NCBI RefSeq assembly: GCF_030160115.1
Contig: NZ_BSNS01000011.1
Span: forward strand, 124,001 to 188,000
DNA: 64,000 nucleotides
Direction of reading: 5' to 3'
Source of the DNA: Devosia nitrariae
GTDB lineage: Bacteria; Pseudomonadota; Alphaproteobacteria; Rhizobiales; Devosiaceae
The notes under the pieces were generated by a model. The model did not search any database. It had not been told where the DNA came from and worked only from the letters and a program-made list of their open reading frames with translations. Of the stretch, positions 24,674-34,558 are shown one piece after another. Made by a program: the position numbers and the translations under genes. The number at the start of each line of letters is the position of its first letter. The stretch's first letter is position 1.

Positions 24674-27284
24674 CGATCAACCCTCTGATTTCGGCGCGGC
24701 AGGAGCCGCAATTGGTGCCGGCCTTGGTGAGCGTCCCCACCGCCTCGACGGTAGAACAGCCGGACTTGGTGACGGCTTCGACGATGGTGTTGATCCCGAC
24801 CCCCATGCACGAGCAGACGATCGCGCCCTGGTCCGGAACATCGGCGCCGGGGCGGCCGGCAAGAAGGGTCGCGCCATCGGTATTGTCCCCTGCAAGCTGC
24901 GATGCGACCCACTGACGTGAGACGAGCACCGGATCGGGTGCAAGGAAGAGTGCGAAAGCGAGGCGTCCGTTGTCGACCGCCACATAGGCGCGGCGGCCGG
25001 AGGTGCGGTCGAAGACGGTATTGAGCGCAGCATCGTCGGTGAGGCCGAAACTCGCGCGCACGGACTGCTCCCAATCCTGCGGTTCCTCGAACCAGGCGAG
25101 TTCGCCGCGAAAACCTCCCGGCGCCTCGGCGACGGCCCAATAGTCGGCGGTGAGGGCGGGGCGGTAGCGGGAAGCGAAGAAGCCGTAGATGCGCACATGG
25201 GCAGGCGAGAGCGTGACCCGCGCCATCTTGAGGGCCGGCTGGCCCGAAACCGGATCGACCTTGCCGGCAACAAGCGCATCGATCCGGGCGTTGGAGGCGA
25301 ACTGGTCGGTCCAGTGCATGGGCACGAACACGTTTCCGCGCTGCTGCCGATCGGTGACGAGAGCGCGCAGGAGCGTGCTGCCGTGGCGGCTCTCGAGCCG
25401 CACGAGGCTGGTGCGGCGGATGGATAGCGCTTCGGCGTCTGCCGGATTGATCTCGACGAAAGGCTCGGCGATGTGGGCGGAAAGCCGCGCCGCCTTGCCG
25501 GTGCGGGTCATGGTGTGCCAGTGGTCGCGCACGCGCCCGGTGTTGAGGATGAACTGGCCCGGCGCTGGGACGATCGGCGGGGGTGGCTGCACCGTGACGA
25601 ACCGGGCCTTGCCGTCGGGCGTGAAGTAGCGCGCGTCGGCAAACATGCGCTTGGTGCCGGCTGGCCGCACCGGCCACTGCACCGGCGCCATCGTCGCATA
25701 GTCGGCGCTGGCAAGCCCCGAAAGGTCGAAATCGCGGCTGCCTTCGTTCTCGAAGGCTGAAAGCGCCACGTGCTCGGCAAAGATCTGGCCCGGAGAGAAA
25801 TAGGCAAAGCCATGGGAATAGCCCATGCGCTTGGCGACCTGCGAGATGATCCACCAGTCCGGTCGCACTTCGCCCGGGAGCGGCAGGAACGGGCGTTGGC
25901 GCGAGATGCGGCGCTCCGAATTTGTGACGGTCCCGTCCTTCTCGCCCCAGCCGGCGGCAGGCAGCTTCACATGGGCGTGGGCCATGGTGTCGGTTTTCGC
26001 CGCCATGTCGGAGACGACGACAAAGGGGCAGTTGCGCAAAGCTTCGCGTGCGGCATCGGCCTCGGGAAGGCTGTCGACCGGGTTGGTCGCCATGATCCAG
26101 ACCGCCTTGATGCGCCCGTCGGCGATGGCGCGGAACATGTCGACGGCCTTGAGACCGGGCTTGGTCGCGACGGCTTTGCTGCCCCAGAAGCGCGAGACGC
26201 GGTCGATCGTCGTGTCGTCGAAATCCATATGGGCCGCCAGCATGTTGGCGAGCCCGCCCACCTCGCGTCCGCCCATGGCGTTGGGCTGGCCGGTGATGGA
26301 GAACGGTCCCATGCCGGGCCGGCCGATGCGGCCGGTCGCCAGGTGACAGTTGATGATGGCGTTGACCTTGTCCGTGCCCGAAGCCGATTGGTTGACGCCC
26401 TGCGAAAACACGGTGACGACCTTCGGGGTCGCTGCAAAGAGCTGGTAGAACGCCTCGATGTCGCCGGGCGCGACCCCCGTCGCTTCGGCGACGCGCGAGA
26501 TATCCCAGTCCGCGGCGACGAGCCGGGCAGCCTCGAAACCGGTGGTATGACCGGCGACATAGTCCGGGTTGGTGAGACCGAGCTCGACCAATGAGTTCAG
26601 GAGCCCGACGAAGAGGGCCGCGTCGCCATCGGCGCGCACACCCAGGTGCAAGTCGGCGATGTCGGCAGTCATCGTGCGTCGCGGATCGATGAGGACGACG
26701 CGCATGTTCGGCCGTTCGGCCTTGGCTGCCGCGATGCGCTGGTAGATGACCGGATGGCACCAGGAGAGATTTGAGCCGACCAGGACGACGAGATCGGCGT
26801 CTTCCAGATCCTCGTAGTTGCCGGGAACCGTGTCCGAGCCGAAAGCGCGCTTGTGGCCGGCGACCGACGAGGCCATGCACAGGCGCGAATTGGTGTCGAT
26901 ATTGGCCGAGCCGATGAAACCCTTCATCAGCTTATTGGCGACGTAATAGTCCTCTGTCAGCAGCTGCCCGGAGCCGTAGATGGCAACCGACTCCGGGCCG
27001 TGTTCGGCAATGGTGTTCTTGAACACCGAGGCGACGAGGGCGAGCGCTTCGTCCCAGCTCGCGCGCTCGCCGCGGATCTCAGGGTAGAGCAGGCGGCCGT
27101 CCAGCGAGAGGGTTTCGCCGAGCGCCGAGCCTTTCGAGCACAGGCGCCCGAAATTGGCCGGATGGTCCGGATCGCCGGCGACGGCGACCGTGCCATCCGG
27201 CTGCGGCGTCGCGATGACGCCGCAGCCGACGCCGCAATAAGGACAGGTGGTACGAACCGGTGCTGGGGAGGCGATTACGGTCAA
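24645..27284 (-). CDS. nasA: Assimilatory nitrate reductase catalytic subunit
   Basis: The 879-residue cytoplasmic molybdoenzyme reduces nitrate to nitrite. The N-terminal 4Fe-4S motif is C-x2-C-x3-C with a fourth Cys (Cys14, Cys17, Cys21, Cys49). The molybdopterin domains follow, and the C-terminal 60 or so residues carry a BFD-like 2Fe-2S domain (VCSCMGVG and GTNCGSC) seen in bacterial NasA. Mo-bis-MGD is the cofactor. It lies between the FNT transporter and cysG genes in the narK-nirB-nirD-FNT-nasA-cysG operon. No separate flavoprotein electron-donor subunit is present nearby. Confidence 0.95.
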   Translation of the reverse strand: MTVIASPAPVRTTCPYCGVGCGVIATPQPDGTVAVAGDPDHPANFGRLCSKGSALGETLSLDGRLLYPEIRGERASWDEALALVASVFKNTIAEHGPESVAIYGSGQLLTEDYYVANKLMKGFIGSANIDTNSRLCMASSVAGHKRAFGSDTVPGNYEDLEDADLVVLVGSNLSWCHPVIYQRIAAAKAERPNMRVVLIDPRRTMTADIADLHLGVRADGDAALFVGLLNSLVELGLTNPDYVAGHTTGFEAARLVAADWDISRVAEATGVAPGDIEAFYQLFAATPKVVTVFSQGVNQSASGTDKVNAIINCHLATGRIGRPGMGPFSITGQPNAMGGREVGGLANMLAAHMDFDDTTIDRVSRFWGSKAVATKPGLKAVDMFRAIADGRIKAVWIMATNPVDSLPEADAAREALRNCPFVVVSDMAAKTDTMAHAHVKLPAAGWGEKDGTVTNSERRISRQRPFLPLPGEVRPDWWIISQVAKRMGYSHGFAYFSPGQIFAEHVALSAFENEGSRDFDLSGLASADYATMAPVQWPVRPAGTKRMFADARYFTPDGKARFVTVQPPPPIVPAPGQFILNTGRVRDHWHTMTRTGKAARLSAHIAEPFVEINPADAEALSIRRTSLVRLESRHGSTLLRALVTDRQQRGNVFVPMHWTDQFASNARIDALVAGKVDPVSGQPALKMARVTLSPAHVRIYGFFASRYRPALTADYWAVAEAPGGFRGELAWFEEPQDWEQSVRASFGLTDDAALNTVFDRTSGRRAYVAVDNGRLAFALFLAPDPVLVSRQWVASQLAGDNTDGATLLAGRPGADVPDQGAIVCSCMGVGINTIVEAVTKSGCSTVEAVGTLTKAGTNCGSCRAEIRGLIDAHRLAAAE

Positions 27285-27461
27285 GCGGCAGCTCCGCAGA
27301 CAAGAAGAAAACCTTCCCCCTCATGCGGCGCAACGCCCTCCGGCCGACCCCCGGGGGAGACGGGAACCAGGTGGCCGATGATCCGAGGAGCGCTGCCTTT
27401 TCCGATGCTGGAAAGGCAGGCCGCGTGGCAGGTGAGGGGGAAGGTAGTCAGCACGTATCGC

Positions 27462-28316
27462 TTACTCCGCCGGAACCCGTTCACCCGTAGCCGAACGGCT
27501 GTCTTTGGCAGGCGAGCGCTTGGGAGCGGTGCGACCGTGAGTGGCATAGAGCGTGAGGCCCACGAAGGTGAGGCCGCCCACCAGATTGCCGATGACCGTC
27601 GGGATCTCGTTCCAGACGAGATAGTCCATGATCGAGAAATTGCCGCCGAGCAGGAGCCCCGAGGGGAAGAGGAACATGTTCACGATCGAATGCTCGAAGC
27701 CCATGTAGAAGAAGAGCATGATCGGCATCCACATGCCGATGACCTTGCCCGAGACCGAGGTCGACATCATTGCCGCCACGACTCCGGTCGAGACCATCCA
27801 GTTGCAGAGAACGCCACGGATGAAGAGGGTCAGCATGCCGGCCGCGCCATGGGCGGCATAGCCGACGGTGCGGCCTTCGCCGATAGCGCCGATCTTGGTG
27901 CCGACCGCATCGGGCGCCTGGGTGAAGCCGAAGGTGACGATGATTGCCATCATCACCGCGACGGTGAAGGCACCGGCAAAATTGCCGACGAACACCAGCC
28001 CCCAGTTGCGCAGCACGCCATTGAGGGTAACGCCGGGGCGCTTGTCGAGAAGTGCGAGAGGAACGAGGGTGAAGACCCCGGTCAACAGATCGAAGCCCAT
28101 GAGGTAGAGCAGGCAGAAGCCGACCGGAAAGAGGATGGCACCGGCAAGCGGCTCACCGGTCTGCACCGAGACGGTGATGGCAAAGGCTGCCGCGAGCGCG
28201 AGGATGGCACCCGCCATATAGGCGCGGATGAGGGTGTCCCGCGTGGACATGAAGACCTTTGCTTCACCCGCGTCGATCATTTTGGTGACGAAGTCCGACG
28301 GTGCGACGTAAGACAT
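27462..28316 (-). CDS. Formate/nitrite-family transporter (NirC-like)
   Basis: The 284-residue protein has six membrane segments and the FNT-family pore pattern (AYMAGAILALAAAFAI, FVGNFAGA, GVLCNWMVSTGV and YMGFEHSIVNMFLFPSGL). It should carry nitrite, nitrate or formate across the inner membrane. Here nitrite is likely, since it lies between nirD and nasA. AAGGAG precedes the ATG at 28316. The longer frame starting at 28349 has no support. The operon also encodes NarK, so both MFS and FNT routes coexist. The 177 bases between it and nasA hold no visible gene. Confidence 0.9.
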   Translation of the reverse strand: MSYVAPSDFVTKMIDAGEAKVFMSTRDTLIRAYMAGAILALAAAFAITVSVQTGEPLAGAILFPVGFCLLYLMGFDLLTGVFTLVPLALLDKRPGVTLNGVLRNWGLVFVGNFAGAFTVAVMMAIIVTFGFTQAPDAVGTKIGAIGEGRTVGYAAHGAAGMLTLFIRGVLCNWMVSTGVVAAMMSTSVSGKVIGMWMPIMLFFYMGFEHSIVNMFLFPSGLLLGGNFSIMDYLVWNEIPTVIGNLVGGLTFVGLTLYATHGRTAPKRSPAKDSRSATGERVPAE

Positions 28317-28355
28317 GCAGTCTCCTTGCTGGTTCGGGTTGCTTGGCAAAGGCGG

Positions 28356-28688
28356 CTACTCGGCCGCCTCCATCATGAAGTCGGGCGCCATGAAGATGCG
28401 CCCGTCGACGACGTCGACCGGAAAAGTCTTGACCTGTCCTTCGTCGGCGCCCAGCGCCTGACCGCTCTCGAGGTCGAAGACCCAGTTGTGCAGCGGACAG
28501 GTGACCGAGGCGCCGTGAACGATGCCCTCGGAAAGCGGGCCGCCCTTGTGGGCGCAGCGGTTTTCGATGGCATAGATGCGGTCCTCGGCCGTGCGGAAGA
28601 TGGCGATCTTGCCCGTCGGCGTGTTGACGCACCGCGCCCCCCGGCGGGGAATGTCGCTGACGCGGCCGATTTCGATCCAGTTGCTCAT
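28356..28688 (-). CDS. nirD: Nitrite reductase small subunit (Rieske-type)
   Basis: The 110-residue protein is a Rieske-fold NirD subunit of NADH-dependent assimilatory nitrite reductase. Unlike many NirD proteins it keeps the full cluster ligands, Cys45-x-His47 and Cys64-x2-His67, so it should bind a 2Fe-2S centre. It starts 13 bases after the nirB stop. Confidence 0.93.
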   Translation of the reverse strand: MSNWIEIGRVSDIPRRGARCVNTPTGKIAIFRTAEDRIYAIENRCAHKGGPLSEGIVHGASVTCPLHNWVFDLESGQALGADEGQVKTFPVDVVDGRIFMAPDFMMEAAE

Positions 28689-28701
28689 TTGTAGTTCCCC
28701 A

Positions 28702-31149
28702 TCACTCCGCCGCCACCGGCATGCCGAACTCGGCCAGTGCCTCGAATTCGTGGGCGTCCTTGCCGTTGACGCGCTCCTCCCACGGGTCGACCTGGGCGAA
28801 CTTCTGGCTGTAGGTGAAGCGCTCGAAGTAGTGGCGGCGCTTTTCGAGGTCGTCGACGACGTTGGCCTTTATCGAGTCGGTGCCGACGCGCTTGGCCCAT
28901 TTGTAGATGCGTTCCAGGTACCGGCCCTGCTCACGGTAGAGCTGGACGAGGGCGGCGATGATCTCGAGCGCCTCGTCCTCGGTCTTGGCGTGGCAGAGGA
29001 CTTCGGTGCCCTTGATGTCGAGGCCGGCCGCACCCGCGAAATGGATCTCGTAGCCGCTGTCGACGCAGATCACGCCAACGTCCTTGCAGGTGGCTTCTGC
29101 GCAGTTGCGCGGGCATCCCGAGACCGCCATCTTGACCTTGGCCGGCGTCCAGGCGCCCCACATGAACTTCTCGATGCGGACGCCGAGGCCCGTAGAATCC
29201 TGGGTACCGAAGCGGCACCAGTCGGAGCCGACGCAGGTCTTGACCGTGCGCAGGCCCTTCGCATAGGCGGCGCCCGAGACCATGCCCGCAGCGTTGAGAT
29301 CGGCCCAGACGCCCGGCAGGTCCTCCTTCTTGACGCCCAGTAGGTCGATGCGTTGGCCGCCGGTAACCTTGACCGCCGGGATGTGGAACTTGTCGGCGAC
29401 ATCGGCGATGGCACGCAATTCCCTGGGGTTGGTCATGCCGCCCCACATGCGCGGTACGACCGAATAGGTGCCGTCCTTCTGGATGTTGGCGTGGACGCGC
29501 TCGTTGATGAAGCGCGACTGTCCGTCATCCTCGTACTCGCCGGGCCAGTCGGCGACGAGATAGTAGTTGAGGGCAGGGCGGCACTTGGCGCAGCCGCATG
29601 AGGTCTTCCACTCCAGTTCCTGCATGACGGCCGGAATGGACTTGAGCTCCTTGGCAACGATCAGGCGCCGGACTTCGTCATGGCCGAGATCGGTGCAGCC
29701 GCACATCGGCTGGATGGCGGCGGGGTTGTAGCTGTCGCCCAGCGTCAGCACCATGAGCTTCTCGACAAGCCCGGTGCACGTGCCACACGAGGCCGAAGCC
29801 TTGGTGTGGGCCCTGACGCCGTCGAGTGTCGTCAGGCCTTTGGAGGTGATGGTCGAAGTGATCTTGCTCTTGCACACGCCGTTGCAGCCGCAGATCTCTG
29901 CCTCATCCGGCAAGGCTGCAACGGCCGCCATAGGGTCCAGTTGGGCACCCCCTTGATAGGCCTGGCCGAAGATCAGTGTGTCGCGCAGCTCGCGCGTATC
30001 GGTGCCCCTCCTCAGCATGTCGAAGAACCAGGGGCCGTCGCCGGTTTCCCCGTAAAGGACGGCGCCGACGATCTTGTCGTCCTTGAGGACGAGGCGCTTG
30101 TAAACGCCTGAGGAGGCATCCCGCAGGACAATTTCCTCGCGGCCTTCGGCCTCGGCGAAGTCACCGGCCGAATAGAGCGAGACGCCGGTGACCTTGAGCT
30201 GGGTCGCCGTCTGCACCGGCCGGAAAGCCGCATCGTGCTTGACGAGGGTTTTGGCCGCGACCTTGGCCATGTCGTAGAGCGGCGCGACGAGCCCATAGAC
30301 GGTGCGCTCGTGCTCGACGCATTCGCCGACGGCGAGGATGTCGGGGTCGGACGTGACCATCTGGTCGGAAACGACGATGCCGCGCTCGACATGGAGGCCC
30401 GCATCGGTTGCGACACGCGTCTCAGGGCGGATGCCGACGGCCATGACGACGATATCGGCGGGATAGACCGTGCCGTCGTCGAGCGCCACGGCCTCGACCC
30501 GCTCATGACCGAGGATCGCCTTGGTCTGCGCCTTGGTGTGGATCTTGATGCCTCGCCCTTCGAGCTCCTTCTGCAGCAGGTAGCCGGCGGCCGGATCGAG
30601 CTGGCGCTCCATCAGGTGCCCCATAAGGTGGAGCACGACCACCTCCATGCCGCGCAGCCGCAGGGCTGCCGCCGCTTCGAGCCCGAGCAAACCCCCGCCG
30701 ATAACGACGGCCTTGGCCCGGGGTTTCCCGGCTGCCGCAACCATCGCCTCGACATCGTCGAGATCGCGGAAGGCCATGACACCTGGCAGTTCCTTGCCGG
30801 CAATTGGTATGATGAAGGGTGCCGATCCGGTGGCGATGATCAGCTTATCATAGGGAGTCTCGCCTCCGCGGGAGAGGACGACCTTGCTCTTGCGGTCGAT
30901 GGCCGTGATCGTCTCGCCAAAGCGGGTATGAACGCCGTTGCCGGCATACCAGGCCGCGTCGTGGGTGACGATCTCTTCGTACGTCTTCTCGCCGGCAAGC
31001 ACGGGCGAGAGCATGATGCGGTTGTAGTTGCCGCGCGGCTCGGCGCCGAAAAGCGTAACGTCGAACGCGTCGGGATCGTCCTCAAAGAGATGCTCGAGCA
31101 GTCGCCCGGAGGCCATGCCCGCGCCGATGACGACAAGTTTCTGCTTCAT
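28702..31149 (-). CDS. nirB: Nitrite reductase large subunit
   Basis: The 815-residue subunit reduces nitrite to ammonium with NADH. Domains in order are an FAD/NADH pyridine nucleotide-disulfide reductase module (GAGMASGRLLE at residues 8 to 18; GGGLLGLEAA near 150), two small BFD-like Fe-S segments (CGCNGVC and CGTC, then CGC-x2-C), and a siroheme/4Fe-4S half-domain with CVGSDWC and SGCPRNC. It depends on siroheme from CysG at the operon end. Confidence 0.96.
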   Translation of the reverse strand: MKQKLVVIGAGMASGRLLEHLFEDDPDAFDVTLFGAEPRGNYNRIMLSPVLAGEKTYEEIVTHDAAWYAGNGVHTRFGETITAIDRKSKVVLSRGGETPYDKLIIATGSAPFIIPIAGKELPGVMAFRDLDDVEAMVAAAGKPRAKAVVIGGGLLGLEAAAALRLRGMEVVVLHLMGHLMERQLDPAAGYLLQKELEGRGIKIHTKAQTKAILGHERVEAVALDDGTVYPADIVVMAVGIRPETRVATDAGLHVERGIVVSDQMVTSDPDILAVGECVEHERTVYGLVAPLYDMAKVAAKTLVKHDAAFRPVQTATQLKVTGVSLYSAGDFAEAEGREEIVLRDASSGVYKRLVLKDDKIVGAVLYGETGDGPWFFDMLRRGTDTRELRDTLIFGQAYQGGAQLDPMAAVAALPDEAEICGCNGVCKSKITSTITSKGLTTLDGVRAHTKASASCGTCTGLVEKLMVLTLGDSYNPAAIQPMCGCTDLGHDEVRRLIVAKELKSIPAVMQELEWKTSCGCAKCRPALNYYLVADWPGEYEDDGQSRFINERVHANIQKDGTYSVVPRMWGGMTNPRELRAIADVADKFHIPAVKVTGGQRIDLLGVKKEDLPGVWADLNAAGMVSGAAYAKGLRTVKTCVGSDWCRFGTQDSTGLGVRIEKFMWGAWTPAKVKMAVSGCPRNCAEATCKDVGVICVDSGYEIHFAGAAGLDIKGTEVLCHAKTEDEALEIIAALVQLYREQGRYLERIYKWAKRVGTDSIKANVVDDLEKRRHYFERFTYSQKFAQVDPWEERVNGKDAHEFEALAEFGMPVAAE

Positions 31150-31174
31150 GGATCGAATACTCCTGAATGAAGGG

Positions 31175-32437
31175 TCAGGCTGGCGACGCGGCCGGCCGCG
31201 TCATGCGGCGCACGGCCGCGTGCATGAGCGCGAGCGAGACGAGGATGAGGACGAAGAGCGCCATGAAGCAGCTCGTCCACAGGCCCGTGACATCGTTGAG
31301 CCAACCGAAGAGAAGCGGCAGGATGAACCCGCCAAGCCCGCCGATCATGCCGACGAGGCCGCCGACGGCGCCCACGTTCTGTGGGTAATAGGCGGGGATG
31401 TGCTTGTAGACCGCCGCCTTGCCGAGGCTCATGAAGAAGCCGAGGACGAAGACCAGGCCGATAAAGGCCCAGGGGGCGATCTCGAAATGGATGAAGACGT
31501 TCCCGGTAACGCCCTCCACCACCGAGTCGGTCGGCGGGATTGAGAGGATGAACGTGACGAGCGCTGAGACCGCGAAGGTCCAATACATGATGACGCGCGC
31601 GCCGATCCGGTCCGAAAGTGTACCGCCATAGGCGCGGAAGATGCTCGCGGGAATGGAATAGGCCGCAGCAACGATGCCGGCCGTGGCCACGTCGAAGCCG
31701 TAGACGCCGATGAGATAGCGCGGCAGCCACAGCGTCAGCGCAACGAAGGCGCCGAAGGAGAAAAAATAGTAGAGAGCGAACCGCCAGACACGCACATCGG
31801 CGAGCGGCGCGAACTCGCTGGCAAGGCTGCGCGGCGCGCCGCCTTCCTTGCGCCGCCGTACGATGACCGGGTCATCTTCGGTAGAGAACCAGAAGATCGC
31901 CGCCATGACGACGAGCGCCGCCGACCAGATGAGCGCGACGCTCTGCCAGCCCCAGGCGAGCATGACGAATGGGGCAAGGAACTTGGTGACCGCAGCCCCG
32001 ACATTGCCGACGCCGAAGATACCCAGCGCCGTACCTTGCTTTGCCTGCGGATAGAAGCGCGACACATAGGCGACGCCTACGGCAAAAGACCCGCCGGCAA
32101 GCCCGACGCCAAGGGCGGCGACGAGAAATTGCTCGTAGGTCTGCGCAAAGGCAAGGAGCGCGGTGGCGACGGCTGCCGAGAGCATGGTGAGCGTGTAGAC
32201 GAAACGCCCGCCATAGCGGTCGGTCCAGATGCCCAACGCGACCCGCACGAGCGAGCCGGTCAGGACCGGCATGCCGATGAGGAGACCGAACTGCGTCTCC
32301 GAGAGGTCGAGCTGATCCTTCAAGGCCACGCCGATGATCGAAAAAATCGTCCAGACGGCAAAGCACACGGTGAACGCGATGGTCGAAAGACCCAGGGCGC
32401 GCCGCTGCGAGCGTTGAGCGGCATCGGGAACGGTCAT
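31175..32437 (-). CDS. narK: MFS nitrate/nitrite transporter (NarK type)
   Basis: The 420-residue transporter has 12 predicted membrane segments and NarK/NasA-family motifs (FGLLIGMPVLTGSLVRVALGIWTDRYGGR, and a Gly-rich nitrate-signature segment AALGVGLAGGSFAVGVAYVSRFYP). It imports nitrate or exchanges nitrite. GGAG lies eight bases before the ATG at 32437. Upstream in-frame ATGs would lie in the regulatory leader. It is the first gene after the sigma-54 promoter and antitermination leader. Confidence 0.93.
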   Translation of the reverse strand: MTVPDAAQRSQRRALGLSTIAFTVCFAVWTIFSIIGVALKDQLDLSETQFGLLIGMPVLTGSLVRVALGIWTDRYGGRFVYTLTMLSAAVATALLAFAQTYEQFLVAALGVGLAGGSFAVGVAYVSRFYPQAKQGTALGIFGVGNVGAAVTKFLAPFVMLAWGWQSVALIWSAALVVMAAIFWFSTEDDPVIVRRRKEGGAPRSLASEFAPLADVRVWRFALYYFFSFGAFVALTLWLPRYLIGVYGFDVATAGIVAAAYSIPASIFRAYGGTLSDRIGARVIMYWTFAVSALVTFILSIPPTDSVVEGVTGNVFIHFEIAPWAFIGLVFVLGFFMSLGKAAVYKHIPAYYPQNVGAVGGLVGMIGGLGGFILPLLFGWLNDVTGLWTSCFMALFVLILVSLALMHAAVRRMTRPAASPA

Positions 32438-32467
32438 AAGTCGCTCCATAACTAAAGACCAAATACA

Positions 32468-32530
32468 AAGGTCGCCAACCGAGCCGCGCACCGGTCGAGG
32501 GACCGGTCGTGCGTACCTGTTGGCGACCTT
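32468..32530 (-). terminator. Regulated terminator in the narK leader
   Basis: Read on the minus strand, AAGGTCGCCAAC and GTTGGCGACCTT form a perfect 12-base stem. An inner ACCGGTC-type hairpin closes the loop, and TTTGTATTT follows. It lies between the sigma-54 promoter and narK, so transcription must read through it. It is paralogous to the element at 37186-37245. Confidence 0.85.
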
Positions 32531-32541
32531 GCCGAGTGGGA

Positions 32542-32591
32542 GCGCCCATCATTGGACGCCGAGTTCATGAGCCGTCTTGGGAGGAGCTCAT
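32542..32591 (-). ncRNA. NasT antiterminator hairpins, narK leader
   Basis: Two stem-loops precede the terminator. The first has arms ATGAGC and GCTCAT with a 13-base loop. The second has arms GCGTCC and GGGCGC around the six-base loop AATGAT, which has A at position 1 and G at position 4, the hallmark of ANTAR-protein targets. The segment is almost identical to that at 37257-37306. Confidence 0.75.
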
Positions 32592-32605
32592 TCCGCGATA
32601 TGCTT

Positions 32606-32622
32606 TGCACGAAGCGTGCCAG
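32606..32622 (-). promoter_or_regulatory. Sigma-54 promoter of the narK operon
   Basis: The minus strand reads CTGGCACGCTTCGTGCA: GG, ten bases, then GC, matching the -24/-12 consensus TGGCACG-N4-TTGC. It lies about 14 bases upstream of the first leader hairpin. This implies NtrC-type nitrogen control. No clear NtrC site was identified upstream. Confidence 0.8.
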
Positions 32623-32803
32623 TTGCGGGGTGTCGGAAAGAACTGAGGTATTTCAGCATCTTGTCCGCAAGGGCAACTCCCATTCGATTCCCGCGGCGGC
32701 CCTCGCGTGGCCCAAATCAGCGTCAACGTGTATAAAAATTAGCCTCAAAAGGGGGTGCGTCTAAATATGCATAAAATTTGTGCAGCGGCTGGTTGCCTCC
32801 CAC

Positions 32804-34543
32804 CTATTCGGCTGCAGCCAGGCCGCGGTGGGTACGCTTGGAGCGGATACGCTCGAGGGTTTCTTCATCGGGATTGGCGCCGCCCTCATAGGCTTCTAGG
32901 AAGTCGAGAAGCTCTTCGCGGTAGGCGTAGTAGTCCTTATGGGCGAGGAGCGCCTTGCGTGAGCGTGGCCGCGGCAGGTCGACACCCATGACGTTGCCGA
33001 TGCGCGCGTTCGGGCCGTTCGACATCATCACCACCCGGTCGGCAAGGAGGATTGCTTCATCGACGTCGTGGGTCACGCAGATGGCGGTCACCTTGCTTTT
33101 CGCCCAGATGTCCATCAGCACGTCCTGCAACTCCCAGCGGGTGATGGAATCGAGCATGCCGAAGGGCTCGTCGAGCAGCAGGAGCTTGGGGGAAAGGGCA
33201 AAGGCGCGGGCGATACCGACCCGCTGCTTCATGCCGTTGGACAATTCGGCTGCGGGCTTGTGCATGGCGTCGGCAAGGCCGACGCGAGACAGGTAGTATT
33301 CGACGACGTCGCGCCGCTCGGCCGGGCTGGCCTTTGGGTAGACCCTGTCGACTCCGAGCGCGACATTCTCGCGGGCCGTGAGCCATGGCATCAGCGAGGG
33401 CGCCTGGAAGACGACCGCCCGCTCCGGCCCGGCGTCGGCCACTTCCTTGTTGTCGAGGACGATACCGCCCGAGGAGATCGGGTTGAGACCGGCGATCATC
33501 GACAGGACTGTGGACTTGCCGCAGCCCGAGTGGCCGATAAGGGTGACGAATTCGCCCTTCTTCATCTTGAAGTCGAACCGGTCGACGACCGTCAACGGCC
33601 CCTTGGGTGTCGGATAGACCTTCGAGACCTGGGAGAACTCGAGATAACCCGCGGTGGTGGGCGACTGGGCGGCCTCCGCATAGGCTGCTGGCAGCGGCTC
33701 CGCCTTCCCGCGCCCGACAGGCACGATGTTGGGCAAGACGATCTCGCGCGCCGTCGCCACATTGCGCGCCGTGCCGATGTCCATCAGGTACTCGGTGATC
33801 TCGCGGCGTAGCGTTATGAAGCGATCGTCGCCGTTGAGCTCGGTCCGGTCGCGCGGACGCTCGATTCCGACGGTGAACGAAGGGCCCAGGGTTGCCCCTG
33901 GCCCCGGGGTCAACGGAATGACCCGGTCGGCGAGGAGGATCGCTTCGTCCACGTCGTTGGTGATGAGCGCAAAGGTCTTGCGTTCCGCCTGCGAGATGGC
34001 GGCGAACTCGTCCTGCAGCTTGGCGCGGGTCAGCGCATCGAGGGCCGAGAGCGGCTCGTCGAGCAGCAGGACGTCCGGTTGCATCGCCAGTGCGCGTGCC
34101 ACCGCCACGCGTTGGCGCATGCCGCCTGAGAGCTCGGCCGGCCGCCGGTCCACGGCGTGGGAGAGGCCGACCATCTCCATATAGTGGTTGCGCAGAGCGA
34201 TGCGCTCGGCCCTGGGCTTCTTGCCGTGCACGGCATTGACCGCCAGGTCGATATTGCCGGCGACAGTCAGCCACGGCATCAGCGAATAGGACTGGAAGAC
34301 CACGCCGCGTTCGGAAGCCGGGCCGTCGATCTCCCGGCCGCGGAACAGCACGCCACCCTGGTCGGGCGCCATGAGCCCCGCCATCAGCGAGATCAGCGTC
34401 GTCTTTCCGGCGCCCGAGAAGCCGAGGATGGCGACGAACTCGCCCTCCTCGACGGCAAGGTCGATACCGGAGAGGACTTCCGTACGCCGGGCGCCTTCGC
34501 CGTAGTGCTTGCCGACGCCAGTAAGTTCAAGAATTGCTGCCAC
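32804..34543 (-). CDS. Nitrate ABC importer, two fused ATPase domains
   Basis: The 579-residue protein contains two complete ABC ATPase domains. The first has Walker A GFSGAGKTT and signature LSGGMRQRVAVARAL. The second, from about residue 300, has GHSGCGKST, the variant signature LSNGMKQRVGIARAF and Walker B LLLLDEPFGMLD. It corresponds to NrtC and NrtD fused, without the NrtA-like regulatory domain of cyanobacterial NrtC. It powers the nitrate importer with NrtB. It is the last gene of nrtA-nrtB-nrtCD, 15 bases after nrtB. Confidence 0.92.
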   Translation of the reverse strand: MAAILELTGVGKHYGEGARRTEVLSGIDLAVEEGEFVAILGFSGAGKTTLISLMAGLMAPDQGGVLFRGREIDGPASERGVVFQSYSLMPWLTVAGNIDLAVNAVHGKKPRAERIALRNHYMEMVGLSHAVDRRPAELSGGMRQRVAVARALAMQPDVLLLDEPLSALDALTRAKLQDEFAAISQAERKTFALITNDVDEAILLADRVIPLTPGPGATLGPSFTVGIERPRDRTELNGDDRFITLRREITEYLMDIGTARNVATAREIVLPNIVPVGRGKAEPLPAAYAEAAQSPTTAGYLEFSQVSKVYPTPKGPLTVVDRFDFKMKKGEFVTLIGHSGCGKSTVLSMIAGLNPISSGGIVLDNKEVADAGPERAVVFQAPSLMPWLTARENVALGVDRVYPKASPAERRDVVEYYLSRVGLADAMHKPAAELSNGMKQRVGIARAFALSPKLLLLDEPFGMLDSITRWELQDVLMDIWAKSKVTAICVTHDVDEAILLADRVVMMSNGPNARIGNVMGVDLPRPRSRKALLAHKDYYAYREELLDFLEAYEGGANPDEETLERIRSKRTHRGLAAAE

Positions 34544-34558
34544 TGTTTCCCCCTGCCT

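Noticed and set aside
24274..26880. An 868-residue minus-strand ORF overlapping nasA and cysG
   Set aside because: It is the wrong frame of nasA, rich in Arg, Gly and His, with no domain. nasA and cysG explain the DNA.
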